Shown one piece after another: positions 8,970-19,527 of a stretch of 64,000 nucleotides of DNA. The position numbers and the translations under genes were made by a program. Each line of letters starts with the position of its first letter. Position 1 is the first letter of the stretch. The notes beneath the pieces are model-generated. The model had not been told where the DNA came from. It did not search any database and was given only the letters and a program-made list of their open reading frames with translations. Origin of the DNA: Formosa sp. L2A11 (GTDB taxonomy: Bacteria > Bacteroidota > Bacteroidia > Flavobacteriales > Flavobacteriaceae); assembly GCF_009796865.1 (NCBI RefSeq), contig NZ_CP047028.1, forward strand, positions 2,170,001 to 2,234,000, read 5' to 3'.

Positions 8970-9202
8970 ATTTATGATTTTTTGATTACTGGTTAAAATT
9001 AATAATAATTAGGTGCTTTTACTATTAGTTTCTTTTTTTTTTGATTTTTAGTAGTTTGTTTAATTGGCTTATAGTTAAGTATTTAATCTCTTTGTCTCGT
9101 TAATATATTGTTAAGACGAATAAAAAGTAAAAACCGACATCCTTTAAAATTCGTTAATAGTACAGAAACAATAAAAATAACAATTTCAAAAAAATTAAAA
9201 TT

Positions 9203-9781
9203 ATGAACACATTAAAATTATTAAAATCAGCATTATTTACTGTTGCAATTTTTACTTCTATTAGTGGATTTTCTCAAGATAAAATGATGAAAGATAAAAT
9301 CGTTATGGTTGGTGGTGCAAAAATGTATGCTTCTAAAAACATTATTGAAAATGCCGTTAACTCTAAAGATCATACTACGTTAGTTGCTGCGGTAAAAGCT
9401 GCAGATTTAGTAGAGGTATTATCTGGAGAAGGCCCTTTTACTGTATTTGCTCCAACAAACGAAGCCTTTGATAAATTACCAGAAGGAACGGTACAGACTT
9501 TATTAATGCCAGAAAATAAAATGAAATTACAAGCAGTATTAACGTACCATGTTGTTGCAGGAAAATGGAATGCTAAAGATCTTTTAAAGTTGATTAAAAA
9601 AGGAAAAGGTAAAGCTGAAATTAAAACAGTAAGTGGCGGTACAATTACGGCTTGGTTAAAAGGTGAAGCTGTTTATATTACAGATGAAAACGGAAACTCT
9701 GCTAAAGTAACAATTGCAGATGTAAACCAATCTAATGGTGTTATTCATGTTATTGATACTGTATTATTACCAAAAGCTTAA
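9203..9781 (+). CDS. Secreted fasciclin (FAS1) domain protein
   Basis: Residues 1-24 are a signal peptide ending ISGFSQ. One FAS1 domain follows (about 45-190), with the H1 box TVFAPTNEAFDKLPEGTV and the H2-like VLTYHVVAGKW, ending in GVIHVIDTVLLP. FAS1 domains mediate adhesion in many organisms; single-domain secreted versions are common in Flavobacteriia without an assigned role. It is alone on its strand between tpx and katG, with a long AT-rich leader (about 230 bases to tpx) and its own terminator. I could not identify a promoter. Confidence 0.93.
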   Translation: MNTLKLLKSALFTVAIFTSISGFSQDKMMKDKIVMVGGAKMYASKNIIENAVNSKDHTTLVAAVKAADLVEVLSGEGPFTVFAPTNEAFDKLPEGTVQTLLMPENKMKLQAVLTYHVVAGKWNAKDLLKLIKKGKGKAEIKTVSGGTITAWLKGEAVYITDENGNSAKVTIADVNQSNGVIHVIDTVLLPKA

Positions 9782-9860
9782 TATTCTATATTTTTTAAGC
9801 GCATACCTTTTGTAATTATTCAAAGGGAGTTGATTAGGGATTGATTAAAGTTGGTTAGTA

Positions 9861-9897
9861 AGAGTCACTTCATTTAGAAGTGGCTCTTTTTTTTTAT
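9861..9897 (+). terminator. Intrinsic terminator after the fasciclin gene
   Basis: Eleven-pair stem AGAGTCACTTC / GAAGTGGCTCT with one G-U pair, loop ATTTA, then a run of nine T. Confidence 0.85.
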
Positions 9898-9983
9898 ACT
9901 AATTTTGCAGAGTTTGTTTAAGTTTTACTATGTTTTATTAAAAGTATTTTAAATAATTCTTGCAATACAAAGAAGAGTTGTAG

Positions 9984-10021
9984 TAAAAAAAAAGAGGCTT
10001 CAATTTAAATTGAAGCCTCTT
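9984..10021 (-). terminator. Intrinsic terminator after katG
   Basis: A near-perfect palindrome (GAGGCTTCAATTT / AAATTGAAGCCTC), followed on the minus strand by an eight- to nine-T run, ends about 30 bases beyond the katG stop. Confidence 0.88.
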
Positions 10022-10049
10022 ATATATAATATATTATGAGTTGTCGATT

Positions 10050-12365
<2,316 letters not shown>

Positions 12366-12393
12366 TTAAGGATTTTTTGTATTTGCTATGATT

Positions 12394-12401
12394 CAAATAT
12401 A
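12394..12401 (-). promoter_or_regulatory. -7 promoter element for katG
   Basis: TATATTTG on the minus strand, about 40 bases before the katG ATG, matches TAnnTTTG. No OxyR-type repeat was recognised around it. Confidence 0.45.
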
Positions 12402-13006
12402 CCCTAGTTGTTGTTTATAAAATGAAAGTTTTAATTTTCATATTCTATTTAACTATAAGGATAATTGATAGATTTGTTTTTAGGTATAATTAATATTTAT
12501 TTTATTGTGTTTATAAAAATAAATCAAATAATTGATAAATTCTAAGTATTTGAGTTAAAAATGCACTAATTTCTTACTTAAATGTTTGTTTTGTTTAGTG
12601 GATTAACTTTTAAAGTTGTTTTAGTAAAAATATATGTGATTTGTTGTTTACTATTTTACAAAATATTAATGACTTCAAAAAAAGGAAAGCTAAAACTTAT
12701 CAATTACATAACCTTAGAGATTTAATGTCTTTGATTGAAATTATTTTTAGCTGTCTAAATTTTTATAGAATTATGCTAGATTAAAAAAACAAGTAGAGTA
12801 TAGATGAATTATTTTAAGTTAGAATACTCAGGTTGTTAAAATAGAGAAGTACTATTTTGTCTTAAATAATTATCTTTTTTCTGAAAACAGAATTAAAACT
12901 GTGTTAGGTTTATTATTAGTACTTAAAATGATGCTTTATACTTATAATTAATTGAATTACAGTCTGTTTTGTTAAAATAGGTTAAGAATGTTAAAGCTGT
13001 TTTAAA
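12402..13006. other. AT-rich gene-free stretch, about 600 bases
   Basis: Very AT-rich, with stop codons in all frames. I see no tRNA-like, terminator-like or coding signal here. It lies between the katG promoter and a broken outer-membrane protein gene and may itself be decayed sequence. Confidence 0.5.
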
Positions 13007-13549
13007 ATGTGTTTTTGGAGCTGTAAAAGTTTTTGATTTGTTAATGTAAATGCTCAAGTGACTAAATTTGGTGTGAAAACGGGATTGAATTTTGCAGATG
13101 TTAGCGGAGATCAGGTTGATGGTTTCGAAACTGTTACAGTATTCCATTTTGGAGTTATGGCAGAATTTATAATTTCTGATAAATTTTCTTTTCAACCTGA
13201 ATTACTTTATTCTGGTCAGGGCTATAGTGAAGATTATTAAGATTCTGATAGTGTTGAATTGAATTATTTAAACCTGCCCTTAATGGGAAAATATTATTTA
13301 ATTAAAGGTTTAAGTTTAGAGGCAGGACCTCAAGTAGGGGTGTTGCTTTCGGGAGATTATGAAGGCGTAGATGTTAAAGACAGTTTTATGGATATGGATT
13401 TAAGTTTAAATGCAGGGATTGGTTATAAATTAAATAACGGTCTTAATTTTACGGCAAGATATAATTTTGGATTAACAAATATTGGTGTTTCAGAAGACTC
13501 TAAAGTTAAAAATGGGGTTGCTCAAATTTCTGTAGGTTACTTCTTCTAG
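13007..13549 (+). pseudogene. Broken outer-membrane beta-barrel (PorT/OMP_b-brl-like) gene
   Basis: One reading frame encodes a typical small flavobacterial beta-barrel: a signal-peptide end (FVNVNAQ), then TKFGVKTGLNFADVSGD, QPELLYSGQG, a YLNLPLMGKYY strand, AGIGYKLNNGLNFTARYNFGL and a terminal ISVGYFF. Two stops lie in that same frame: TGA at 13034-13036, inside what should be the signal peptide, and TAA at 13238-13240, in the middle of the barrel; the frame resumes immediately after each. The would-be signal peptide before NVNAQ is also degenerate. The 13259-13549 part alone would lack a signal peptide and half the barrel, so it is unlikely to be a functional gene. Confidence 0.82.
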
Positions 13550-13583
13550 AATACTGCTATTAAGTAATGTGTTAACTATAGAA

Positions 13584-13620
13584 TAAAAAAAATCCACATC
13601 AGAATGAAGTGGATTTTTTA
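13584..13620. terminator. Bidirectional intrinsic terminator
   Basis: Stem AAAAATCCAC / GTGGATTTTT with an 11-base loop lies between the broken barrel gene (plus) and the peroxiredoxin operon (minus). Confidence 0.8.
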
Positions 13621-13640
13621 ATAATATAATTTTTCTTTTT

Positions 13641-13898
13641 CTATTTATCTATAGCGCCTAAAACACGTTTCATAAAACCGTTTAAAGCTTCTTTTTTAGG
13701 AGTACCATTTTTAATCATAGTATTCACTTCTATGGCACCGTACATGTTAGAGATTAATTCACCAATAACATCTAATTCTTCATCTTTTAGAGAAGGCACT
13801 TCTGTTAATGCTTCTAGCGTCTCGATGGTTTCATTTACAAAATCTTCATCGTTTTCCTCAATAAATTGAGTAAGGTGTTTAATTACTGGTAACTTCAT
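13641..13898 (-). CDS. Small conserved protein of the thioredoxin operon (DUF6952-like)
   Basis: An 85-residue, Glu/Asp-rich, helical protein with no signal peptide, no membrane segment and no cysteine. I believe it belongs to a Bacteroidota-only family placed beside thioredoxin genes (possibly DUF6952), but I cannot confirm the number. Its start lies 20 bases inside the thioredoxin gene, so the two are translationally coupled. A partner or accessory role in the peroxiredoxin/thioredoxin pathway is inference from position; no catalytic motif is visible. Confidence 0.8.
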   Translation of the reverse strand: MKLPVIKHLTQFIEENDEDFVNETIETLEALTEVPSLKDEELDVIGELISNMYGAIEVNTMIKNGTPKKEALNGFMKRVLGAIDK

Positions 13899-14193
13899 CG
13901 ACTAATTCTTTTAAAACGTCAAACTTATTAGTTTGTACTTGGTTAACAAAAGCTCCTTTTTTAAAGGTTGCAAAAGTAGGTAAGTTGTCTACGTTTGCTA
14001 ATTTTCTTGATTCAGCAAATTTTTCAGCATCAGCAATAATGAATGTTACATTTTCATTTTCTTTAGCTAATTTTTTAAATTTTGGTTTCATAATTTTACA
14101 ATTACCACACCAACTTGCTGCATATTGTACAACTACTGTATCATTTGAAGATACAATGTCTTGTAAATTGTCTTGTTCTAATTCTTGTACCAT
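13879..14193 (-). CDS. Thioredoxin-family protein, WCGNC active site
   Basis: A 104-residue single thioredoxin fold with catalytic C29-G-N-C32 (the classical dithiol is CGPC) and the cis-proline strand NLPTFATFKKG. It is cytoplasmic (no signal peptide). It lies 62 bases downstream of the ahpC-type peroxiredoxin, whose likely reductant it is, and overlaps the next small gene by 20 bases. The CGNC variant lacks the usual proline, which generally shifts redox potential; the actual potential cannot be read from sequence. Confidence 0.92.
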   Translation of the reverse strand: MVQELEQDNLQDIVSSNDTVVVQYAASWCGNCKIMKPKFKKLAKENENVTFIIADAEKFAESRKLANVDNLPTFATFKKGAFVNQVQTNKFDVLKELVDEVTSN

Positions 14194-14211
14194 AATAGAT
14201 AATTTTTAGTT

Positions 14212-14239
14212 TACCACCCTTTAACGAAAAAGGATGGTA
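14212..14239 (-). promoter_or_regulatory. Intercistronic stem-loop between peroxiredoxin and thioredoxin genes
   Basis: In the minus-strand RNA UACCAUCCUUU pairs completely with AAAGGGUGGUA (one U-G pair) around a six-base loop. On the plus strand the same position is a C-A mismatch, so the structure favours the operon transcript. There is no T-run, so it is an RNA-stability or processing hairpin rather than a full terminator. Confidence 0.6.
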
Positions 14240-14255
14240 GATTGTGTTTTGTTAA

Positions 14256-14894
14256 TTAGTGAGAAGCTAAGTAGCTAGAAACACCATCTCTGTTAGCGTT
14301 CATTGCATCTTTTCCTTCTTCCCAGTTTGCAGGACAAACTTCACCAAATTTTTGTACGTGAGTTAAAGCATCTACGATACGTAAGTATTCATCAACATTT
14401 CTTCCTAAAGGCATGTTGTTAATGCTTTCGTGTTGTACAACACCATCTTCATCTATAATGTAAGTTGCTCTATAAGTTACGTTATCACCATCTACAGTTA
14501 CAACTCCAGTTTCTTCGTTGTAAGTTTCGTTAGTAACATCTAAAATACCTAATGTAGAGGCTAAGTTTCTATTTGTATCTGCTAAAATTGGGTAAGTAAC
14601 ACCTTCAATTCCACCGTTATCTTTTTCTACGTTTAACCATGCAAAGTGTACTTCAGGAGTATCACAAGATGCACCAATTACAATTGTATTTCTTTTTTCA
14701 AATTCTGCTGCTGCAGCTTGAAATGCGTGTAATTCTGTTGGACATACAAAAGTGAAATCTTTTGGGTACCAAAATAAAACTACTTTTTTCTTGTTTTTTA
14801 CCGCTTCTTCAAGAACGTTTACTTTAAAAGTATCGCCCATTTCGTTCATTGCGTCAACGTTTAAATCTGGAAATTTTTTACCTACAAATGCCAT
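14256..14894 (-). CDS. 2-Cys peroxiredoxin (AhpC/Prx1 type)
   Basis: Thiol peroxidase of 212 residues in the cytoplasm. The peroxidatic C51 lies in DFTFVCPTELHAF and the resolving C187 in GEVCPANW, both intact, with the C-terminal YLASH tail typical of the sensitive Prx1/AhpC form. No ahpF-like reductase is adjacent; instead a thioredoxin gene follows, which argues for thioredoxin-dependent recycling. The promoter carries a consensus -7 element inside a long inverted repeat (14921-14964), suggesting regulated expression. Confidence 0.96.
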   Translation of the reverse strand: MAFVGKKFPDLNVDAMNEMGDTFKVNVLEEAVKNKKKVVLFWYPKDFTFVCPTELHAFQAAAAEFEKRNTIVIGASCDTPEVHFAWLNVEKDNGGIEGVTYPILADTNRNLASTLGILDVTNETYNEETGVVTVDGDNVTYRATYIIDEDGVVQHESINNMPLGRNVDEYLRIVDALTHVQKFGEVCPANWEEGKDAMNANRDGVSSYLASH

Positions 14895-14920
14895 GTTATA
14901 TATATTTAATATTGTTAATT

Positions 14921-14964
14921 TTTACACTACAAATATACGGTACAATATGTATTTATAGTGTGAA
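14921..14964. promoter_or_regulatory. Inverted repeat over the peroxiredoxin promoter (candidate operator)
   Basis: Two 15-base arms (14921-14935 and 14950-14964) match as inverted repeats at 13 of 15 positions, separated by 14 bases. One arm overlaps the minus-strand -7 element TATATTTG at 14930-14937, about 35 bases from the start codon. The spacing does not fit the OxyR ATAG-N7-CTAT pattern. Confidence 0.55.
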
Positions 14965-15033
14965 CAAAATTTTAAATATTTATACCAATATAGCTTTTGT
15001 TTATAATGAAATGAAATAGGCTATAACGATGTG

Positions 15034-16518
15034 TTATTTGTCTTTTAATTGTTTGATTTTTATTTTAAAGGCAGCAAAAACTAAAGTGGTAAACGGACTT
15101 AAATAATTGAAGAATGCGTAACCGGCGTAATGCCAGGTGTCTACTCCTAAAACGCTACTTTGGTAGGCTCCACAAGTGTTCCAAGGTACTAAAACAGAGG
15201 TTACAGTACCTGCATCTTCTAAGGTTCTACTCAGGTTTTCTGGAGCTAATCCTTTGTCTTCAAAGGCTTTTTTATACATTCTACCAGGAATAACAATTGC
15301 TAAGTATTGGTCACTTGCAATAGCGTTTAATCCGATACAGCTAATTACAGTACTAGCGAATAATCCGAATACAGAATCGAATAATTGTAATACAGCTTTA
15401 CTTATTCTAGCAAGTGCTCCAATGGCATCCATAATACCACCAAAAACCATAGCACAAATAATTAACCAAATGGTACCTAACATACCATACATTCCGCCTG
15501 AAGAGAATAAATCATTTAAATCTTTACTATTTGTAGCTACAGAGGTATCTACTGTAATAGCAGTCATTATTCCTTTATATGCTGTAAGAAAGTTAAGTTC
15601 TGTTGCGCCTGTAATTTGTTTAACAATTTCAGGTTGAAATATAAGTGCAAATACACCACCTAATAATGTACCTACTAATAAAGCAGGTAATGGGGGTGTT
15701 TTTTTTATAATTAAGAAAATAACTAATGCAGGAACTAAAAATAGCCAAGGAGAAATATTAAAAGCACTATCTATAGAGGCTAACATTGCAGAGGTATCTG
15801 TTGTTCCATGTACATCTAAAGACAAGCTAATAATTATAAAAAGGACTAGTGTTACAACTAATGTTGGTATGGTTGTATATGTCATGTATTTTATATGAGA
15901 GAACAATTCTCCTCCAGCCATAGCAGGAGCTAGGTTTGTGGTGTCGCTTAAAGGTGACATTTTATCTCCAAAATATGCTCCAGAGATAACGGCTCCAGCA
16001 GTCATACCATGGTCAATACCTAAAGCATTTCCAATACCAACTAAAGCAATACCAACTGTAGCAGAAGTTGTCCAGCTACTTCCTGTAGCAACAGAAATAA
16101 TAGAACAAATAACAACACATGCAGGAAGGAAAATAGACGGACTTAATATTTGTAAGCCATAATAAATCATAGATGGAATAATACCACTTATAAGCCAAGT
16201 TCCGGCTAAAGAGCCTACAAATAAAAGTATAAGTAGTGCACCAGCAGTAGATTTAATATTTTCGGCAACTTCTTCAAGCATTTGATCGTAAGATACCTTG
16301 TTAAAAAATCCAACTATGGCAGCAACTGCAGCGCCAAGTAGTAAAACAAATTGATTACTTCCGCTTAAGGCATCGTCACCAAAAGCATATTTTACGTTAA
16401 AAAATAACATAATAACTAAAGCCAAAACTGGGATTAGTGCTTCCCAAATGCTTAATTCTCTGTTCTCTACAATGGGGTCTTCTTTAGGTGTTTTAGGCTT
16501 TATATCTTGGCTTTCCAT
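15034..16518 (-). CDS. nhaC: NhaC-family Na+/H+ antiporter
   Basis: Inner-membrane secondary transporter of about 494 residues with roughly 12 hydrophobic segments. The conserved core reads GSSWTTSATVGIALVGIG, then GAVISGAYFGDKMSPLSDTTNLAPA, with the SPLSDTTNLAP signature of NhaC proteins, and VLVPWNTCGAY near the end. It exchanges sodium for protons, which suits a marine lifestyle. The ATG at 16518 is used; a TTG two codons upstream is less likely. It is monocistronic; no terminator is obvious before 15034. Confidence 0.93.
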   Translation of the reverse strand: MESQDIKPKTPKEDPIVENRELSIWEALIPVLALVIMLFFNVKYAFGDDALSGSNQFVLLLGAAVAAIVGFFNKVSYDQMLEEVAENIKSTAGALLILLFVGSLAGTWLISGIIPSMIYYGLQILSPSIFLPACVVICSIISVATGSSWTTSATVGIALVGIGNALGIDHGMTAGAVISGAYFGDKMSPLSDTTNLAPAMAGGELFSHIKYMTYTTIPTLVVTLVLFIIISLSLDVHGTTDTSAMLASIDSAFNISPWLFLVPALVIFLIIKKTPPLPALLVGTLLGGVFALIFQPEIVKQITGATELNFLTAYKGIMTAITVDTSVATNSKDLNDLFSSGGMYGMLGTIWLIICAMVFGGIMDAIGALARISKAVLQLFDSVFGLFASTVISCIGLNAIASDQYLAIVIPGRMYKKAFEDKGLAPENLSRTLEDAGTVTSVLVPWNTCGAYQSSVLGVDTWHYAGYAFFNYLSPFTTLVFAAFKIKIKQLKDK

Positions 16519-17002
16519 GCGCAATTATTAGGTTAAAAATAAAAATTGTATAGTTCTGTAATGTTACGATTTTACACGCTTATGTGCAAATACAGATTCA
16601 GATAAACATATTTTACAAAAAAAAGGGTGTAAAAAAACACTTCTTTTAAAAAGAAGTGTTTTTGGAAGTGTAAAAGTTGTTTTTTTATTATAAAAACTTA
16701 CAATTATACTATGTATTCTTCTCTTGGTTTTTAGATATGTTCTGTATATCCTAATGAAGGGACATTATAGTCGTATTAAACTTATATTTATTTTTGTTTT
16801 ACGTTTTAATTTATGAGGATTTCAATACAGAAAAATATCTGTTTTATAAGAAGTTTGGTGTTTTTATTATAAGATACCGTAGTGTTTAAAAACAGCTATA
16901 CATTTTAATAATTTATTAAGAGTTATAGTTTCTAAACCATTCTAAAATTCGATATTTTCGTTTTTTTAATAAGATAGATAATGTTAATTTAAAGAATATA
17001 GA
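16519..17002. other. Intergenic region between nhaC and a small secreted protein
   Basis: AT-rich divergent region. A near-promoter TGTATTTG (minus, 16582-16589) may serve nhaC and TATTTTCG near 16950 the plus-strand gene. Apart from the hairpin at 16633-16663, I see no gene. Confidence 0.5.
16628..16663 (-). terminator. Orphan terminator-like hairpin upstream of nhaC
   Basis: A perfect 13-base stem (AAAAACACTTCTT / AAGAAGTGTTTTT) with a five-base loop, followed on the minus strand by seven T. No annotated gene lies upstream on either strand that would end here. Confidence 0.6.
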
Positions 17003-17359
17003 ATGAAAAAAAAGTTATTTTTTGCAGGGATGCTGCTGTTGGGGTTGAGTGTGAATGCATTAACTGTTAATCCTATTGTAGTAAACGTAGGAGACGTTGC
17101 AACCATAGGCGCACCAAGTACTTTTGCTTATGCATCGATAAAATTCCCAAAGAGTAATTTTATTATTAAACGTGGTGGAATTGTAAATTATAGCAACTTA
17201 TCTGGTGTTAGAGTAGAGGTTGTAAGTATAGAAAACATAAACGGAACAAGAATTGTTGTAATTAAGCGGGCAGATGGACGTAAATTTTTTAATGTTTTGC
17301 CTACGGCTAAGGTAGAACTAGAAGCATCTGTTTATAAGAAGGAATTGGTTTTAAATTAA
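17003..17359 (+). CDS. Small secreted protein of unknown function
   Basis: 118 residues; residues 1-19 are a signal peptide (MKKKLFFAGMLLLGLSVNA). The mature part is short-strand rich and contains IVNYSNLSGVRVEVVSIENING, then TRIVVIKRADGRKFFNVLP, which could be a small beta-barrel or SH3-like fold. There are no cysteines and no lipobox. I do not recognise a family. It has its own transcription unit between divergent nhaC and convergent htpG, ending at a strong shared terminator. Confidence 0.75.
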   Translation: MKKKLFFAGMLLLGLSVNALTVNPIVVNVGDVATIGAPSTFAYASIKFPKSNFIIKRGGIVNYSNLSGVRVEVVSIENINGTRIVVIKRADGRKFFNVLPTAKVELEASVYKKELVLN

Positions 17360-17400
17360 TTTCCTTTTATAGATAAAATCAGAAAGCATTAAGAGTTTAA

Positions 17401-17441
17401 AAAAAAAAAATCCCCACTTTTAAATAAAGTGGGGATTTTTA
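17401..17441. terminator. Bidirectional intrinsic terminator
   Basis: A ten-base stem TCCCCACTTT / AAAGTGGGGA with an A-run before it and a T-run after serves the small secreted protein (plus) and htpG (minus). Confidence 0.9.
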
Positions 17442-17459
17442 TATGTTGTAATTAGATGA

Positions 17460-19370
17460 TTATTTAATCATACTATAACTACGTTTTATGAAGTTAGTAA
17501 GTTCTTCTCCTTTTAATAAACCTTGAGATAAACGAGCTAAATCTAAACTTTGTGTAATTAAACGTTTTTGGTCTTCTTCTGCTTCAGTATTTAAAATTTC
17601 TGAAACTAAAGGTGCATTTGTATTTACAACCAAATTGTACATTTCTGGCATACTACCAAACATGTTCATTCCGCCACCACCAGTTTGTTGCATTTCTTTC
17701 ATACGACGCATAAATTCTGGTTGCGTAATAATAAATGGCGTTGCATCGCTATCAGAAGTTTCTAATTGTACTGTAAACTTATCTGCAGGGATAGCTGCTT
17801 TCAATACTTCTTCTAATTTTTTCTTTTCGTCTTCACTTAATTTAGAAATTTCGGTTTCGTCTTTCTTAATTAAATTGTTTACGTGATCTGCATCAACTCT
17901 AGAGAAAGTAATGTTTTCTTTAGAACCTTCTAATTTTTGCATTAAATGCGAAATAATAGGAGAGTCTAGTAAAAGCACTTGGTAACCTTTTCCTTTTGCA
18001 TCTTGAATGTAACTGTGTTGTGCATCTTTATCTGATGTGTATAAAATAACAAGCTTACCATCTTTATCGGTTTGTGTGTCTTTTATTTTTTCAGTCAATT
18101 CTTCATATGTAAAATACTCACCATCTACAGTTGGATATAAAGCAAATGCTTCAGCTTTTTCGAAGAATTTATCTTCAGAAAGCATTCCGTATTCAATAAC
18201 AATTTTTATATCGTTCCATTTTGCTTCAAAATCTTCACGGTTAGTATTGAATAACGATTTTAATTTATCTGCTACTTTTCTAGTAATGTAAGATGAAATT
18301 TTCTTAACAGCACCATCTGCTTGTAAATAACTACGAGACACGTTTAATGGAATGTCTGGAGAATCTATAACACCACGAAGCATAGTTAAGAATTCAGGAA
18401 CAATACCTTCTACGTTATCTGTAACGAATACTTGGTTTTGGTATAACTGAATTTTATCTTTTTGAACGCCCATATCATTCGTCATCTTAGGGAAATATAA
18501 AATTCCAGTAAGATTAAACGGATAATCTACATTTAAATGAATGTGGAATAAAGGTTCTTCAAATTGCATTGGGTACAACTCACGGTAGAAATTCTGGTAA
18601 TCTTCAGTTTCTAAATCTGCTGGTTGTTTTGTCCAAGCCGGATTAGGGTTGTTTATAATATTATCTACAGTAATTTTACGTTGAGGCTCTTTTGTTTCCT
18701 TTCCGTCTTTATCTGTAATTGTTGCAGGTTCATGCTCAGGATCGTTAATTTCCTTAGTTCCAAATTTAATTGGCACTGGCATAAACTTGTTATACTTAGA
18801 AAGTAAAGCACCTATACGCGCTTCTTCTAGAAACTCTGTAGAATCTTCTGAAATGTGAAGAATAATTTCTGTTCCACGTTCTGTTTTGTCAGAAGGCTCT
18901 AAAGTAAACTCTGGAGATCCGTCGCAAGTCCAATGTGCAGCAGGTTCGTCTTTAAACGATTTTGTAATAATTTCAACTTTATCTGCTACCATAAAAGCAG
19001 AATAGAAACCTAAACCAAAATGACCAATAATTCCAGAATCTTTAGCAGAGTCTTTGTATTTGTCTAAAAACTCTTCAGCTCCAGAAAATGCAACTTGGTT
19101 AATGTATTTTTCTACTTCTTCTGCAGTCATTCCTAAACCTTGATCGATAATATGAAGTTTTTTACCTTCTTTATCAATTTTAATTTCAAGTTTTGGATTA
19201 CCATATTCTACAGTTACTTCACCTATACTAGTAAGATGTTTCAACTTTAGGGTTGCATCAGTTCCGTTACTAATTAATTCACGTAAAAATATTTCGTGAT
19301 CGCTATATAGGAACTTTTTAATTAATGGAAAGATATTCTCTACCGAAACATTAATACTTCCTTTTGTCAT
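17460..19370 (-). CDS. htpG: Molecular chaperone HtpG (Hsp90)
   Basis: ATP-dependent cytosolic chaperone of 636 residues, the normal bacterial length. The GHKL ATPase domain (1-215) has FLRELISNGTDATLK, DQGLGMT and GHFGLGFYSAFMV. The middle domain carries the catalytic-loop arginine region SPDIPLNVSRSYLQ (near 350), and a C-terminal dimerisation domain ends the protein. The pattern is as in other Bacteroidota. I see no CIRCE element upstream; the start region is simply AT-rich. Confidence 0.98.
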   Translation of the reverse strand: MTKGSINVSVENIFPLIKKFLYSDHEIFLRELISNGTDATLKLKHLTSIGEVTVEYGNPKLEIKIDKEGKKLHIIDQGLGMTAEEVEKYINQVAFSGAEEFLDKYKDSAKDSGIIGHFGLGFYSAFMVADKVEIITKSFKDEPAAHWTCDGSPEFTLEPSDKTERGTEIILHISEDSTEFLEEARIGALLSKYNKFMPVPIKFGTKEINDPEHEPATITDKDGKETKEPQRKITVDNIINNPNPAWTKQPADLETEDYQNFYRELYPMQFEEPLFHIHLNVDYPFNLTGILYFPKMTNDMGVQKDKIQLYQNQVFVTDNVEGIVPEFLTMLRGVIDSPDIPLNVSRSYLQADGAVKKISSYITRKVADKLKSLFNTNREDFEAKWNDIKIVIEYGMLSEDKFFEKAEAFALYPTVDGEYFTYEELTEKIKDTQTDKDGKLVILYTSDKDAQHSYIQDAKGKGYQVLLLDSPIISHLMQKLEGSKENITFSRVDADHVNNLIKKDETEISKLSEDEKKKLEEVLKAAIPADKFTVQLETSDSDATPFIITQPEFMRRMKEMQQTGGGGMNMFGSMPEMYNLVVNTNAPLVSEILNTEAEEDQKRLITQSLDLARLSQGLLKGEELTNFIKRSYSMIK

Positions 19371-19462
19371 AATATGTATGTTTTTAAATTGATTTAATTC
19401 TGATACATGTTAGTCAAAAAAAATACCAAGGATAGAAAAGTGACAATTTGACATTCATAAAT

Positions 19463-19496
19463 AAAAAAAATGCCATTCGTATTGAATGGCATTTTT
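19463..19496 (-). terminator. Intrinsic terminator after the S9 peptidase gene
   Basis: An eight-base stem (TGCCATTC / GAATGGCA) followed on the minus strand by eight T lies 32 bases past the peptidase stop codon. Confidence 0.85.
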
Positions 19497-19527
19497 GTAG
19501 TAATAAAGTGTATTTAGGTTTAAAAAC

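Noticed and set aside
12402..13006. A tRNA or small RNA gene in the AT-rich gap after katG
   Set aside because: No GC-rich paired segments or cloverleaf-like arms could be found by eye.
12923..13195. Minus-strand open frame across the broken barrel gene
   Set aside because: Antisense to conserved barrel strands, no start context, and a composition typical of a shadow frame.
15176..15637. Plus-strand 153-codon open frame inside nhaC
   Set aside because: Opposite strand of a conserved transporter; its apparent hydrophobicity mirrors that gene.
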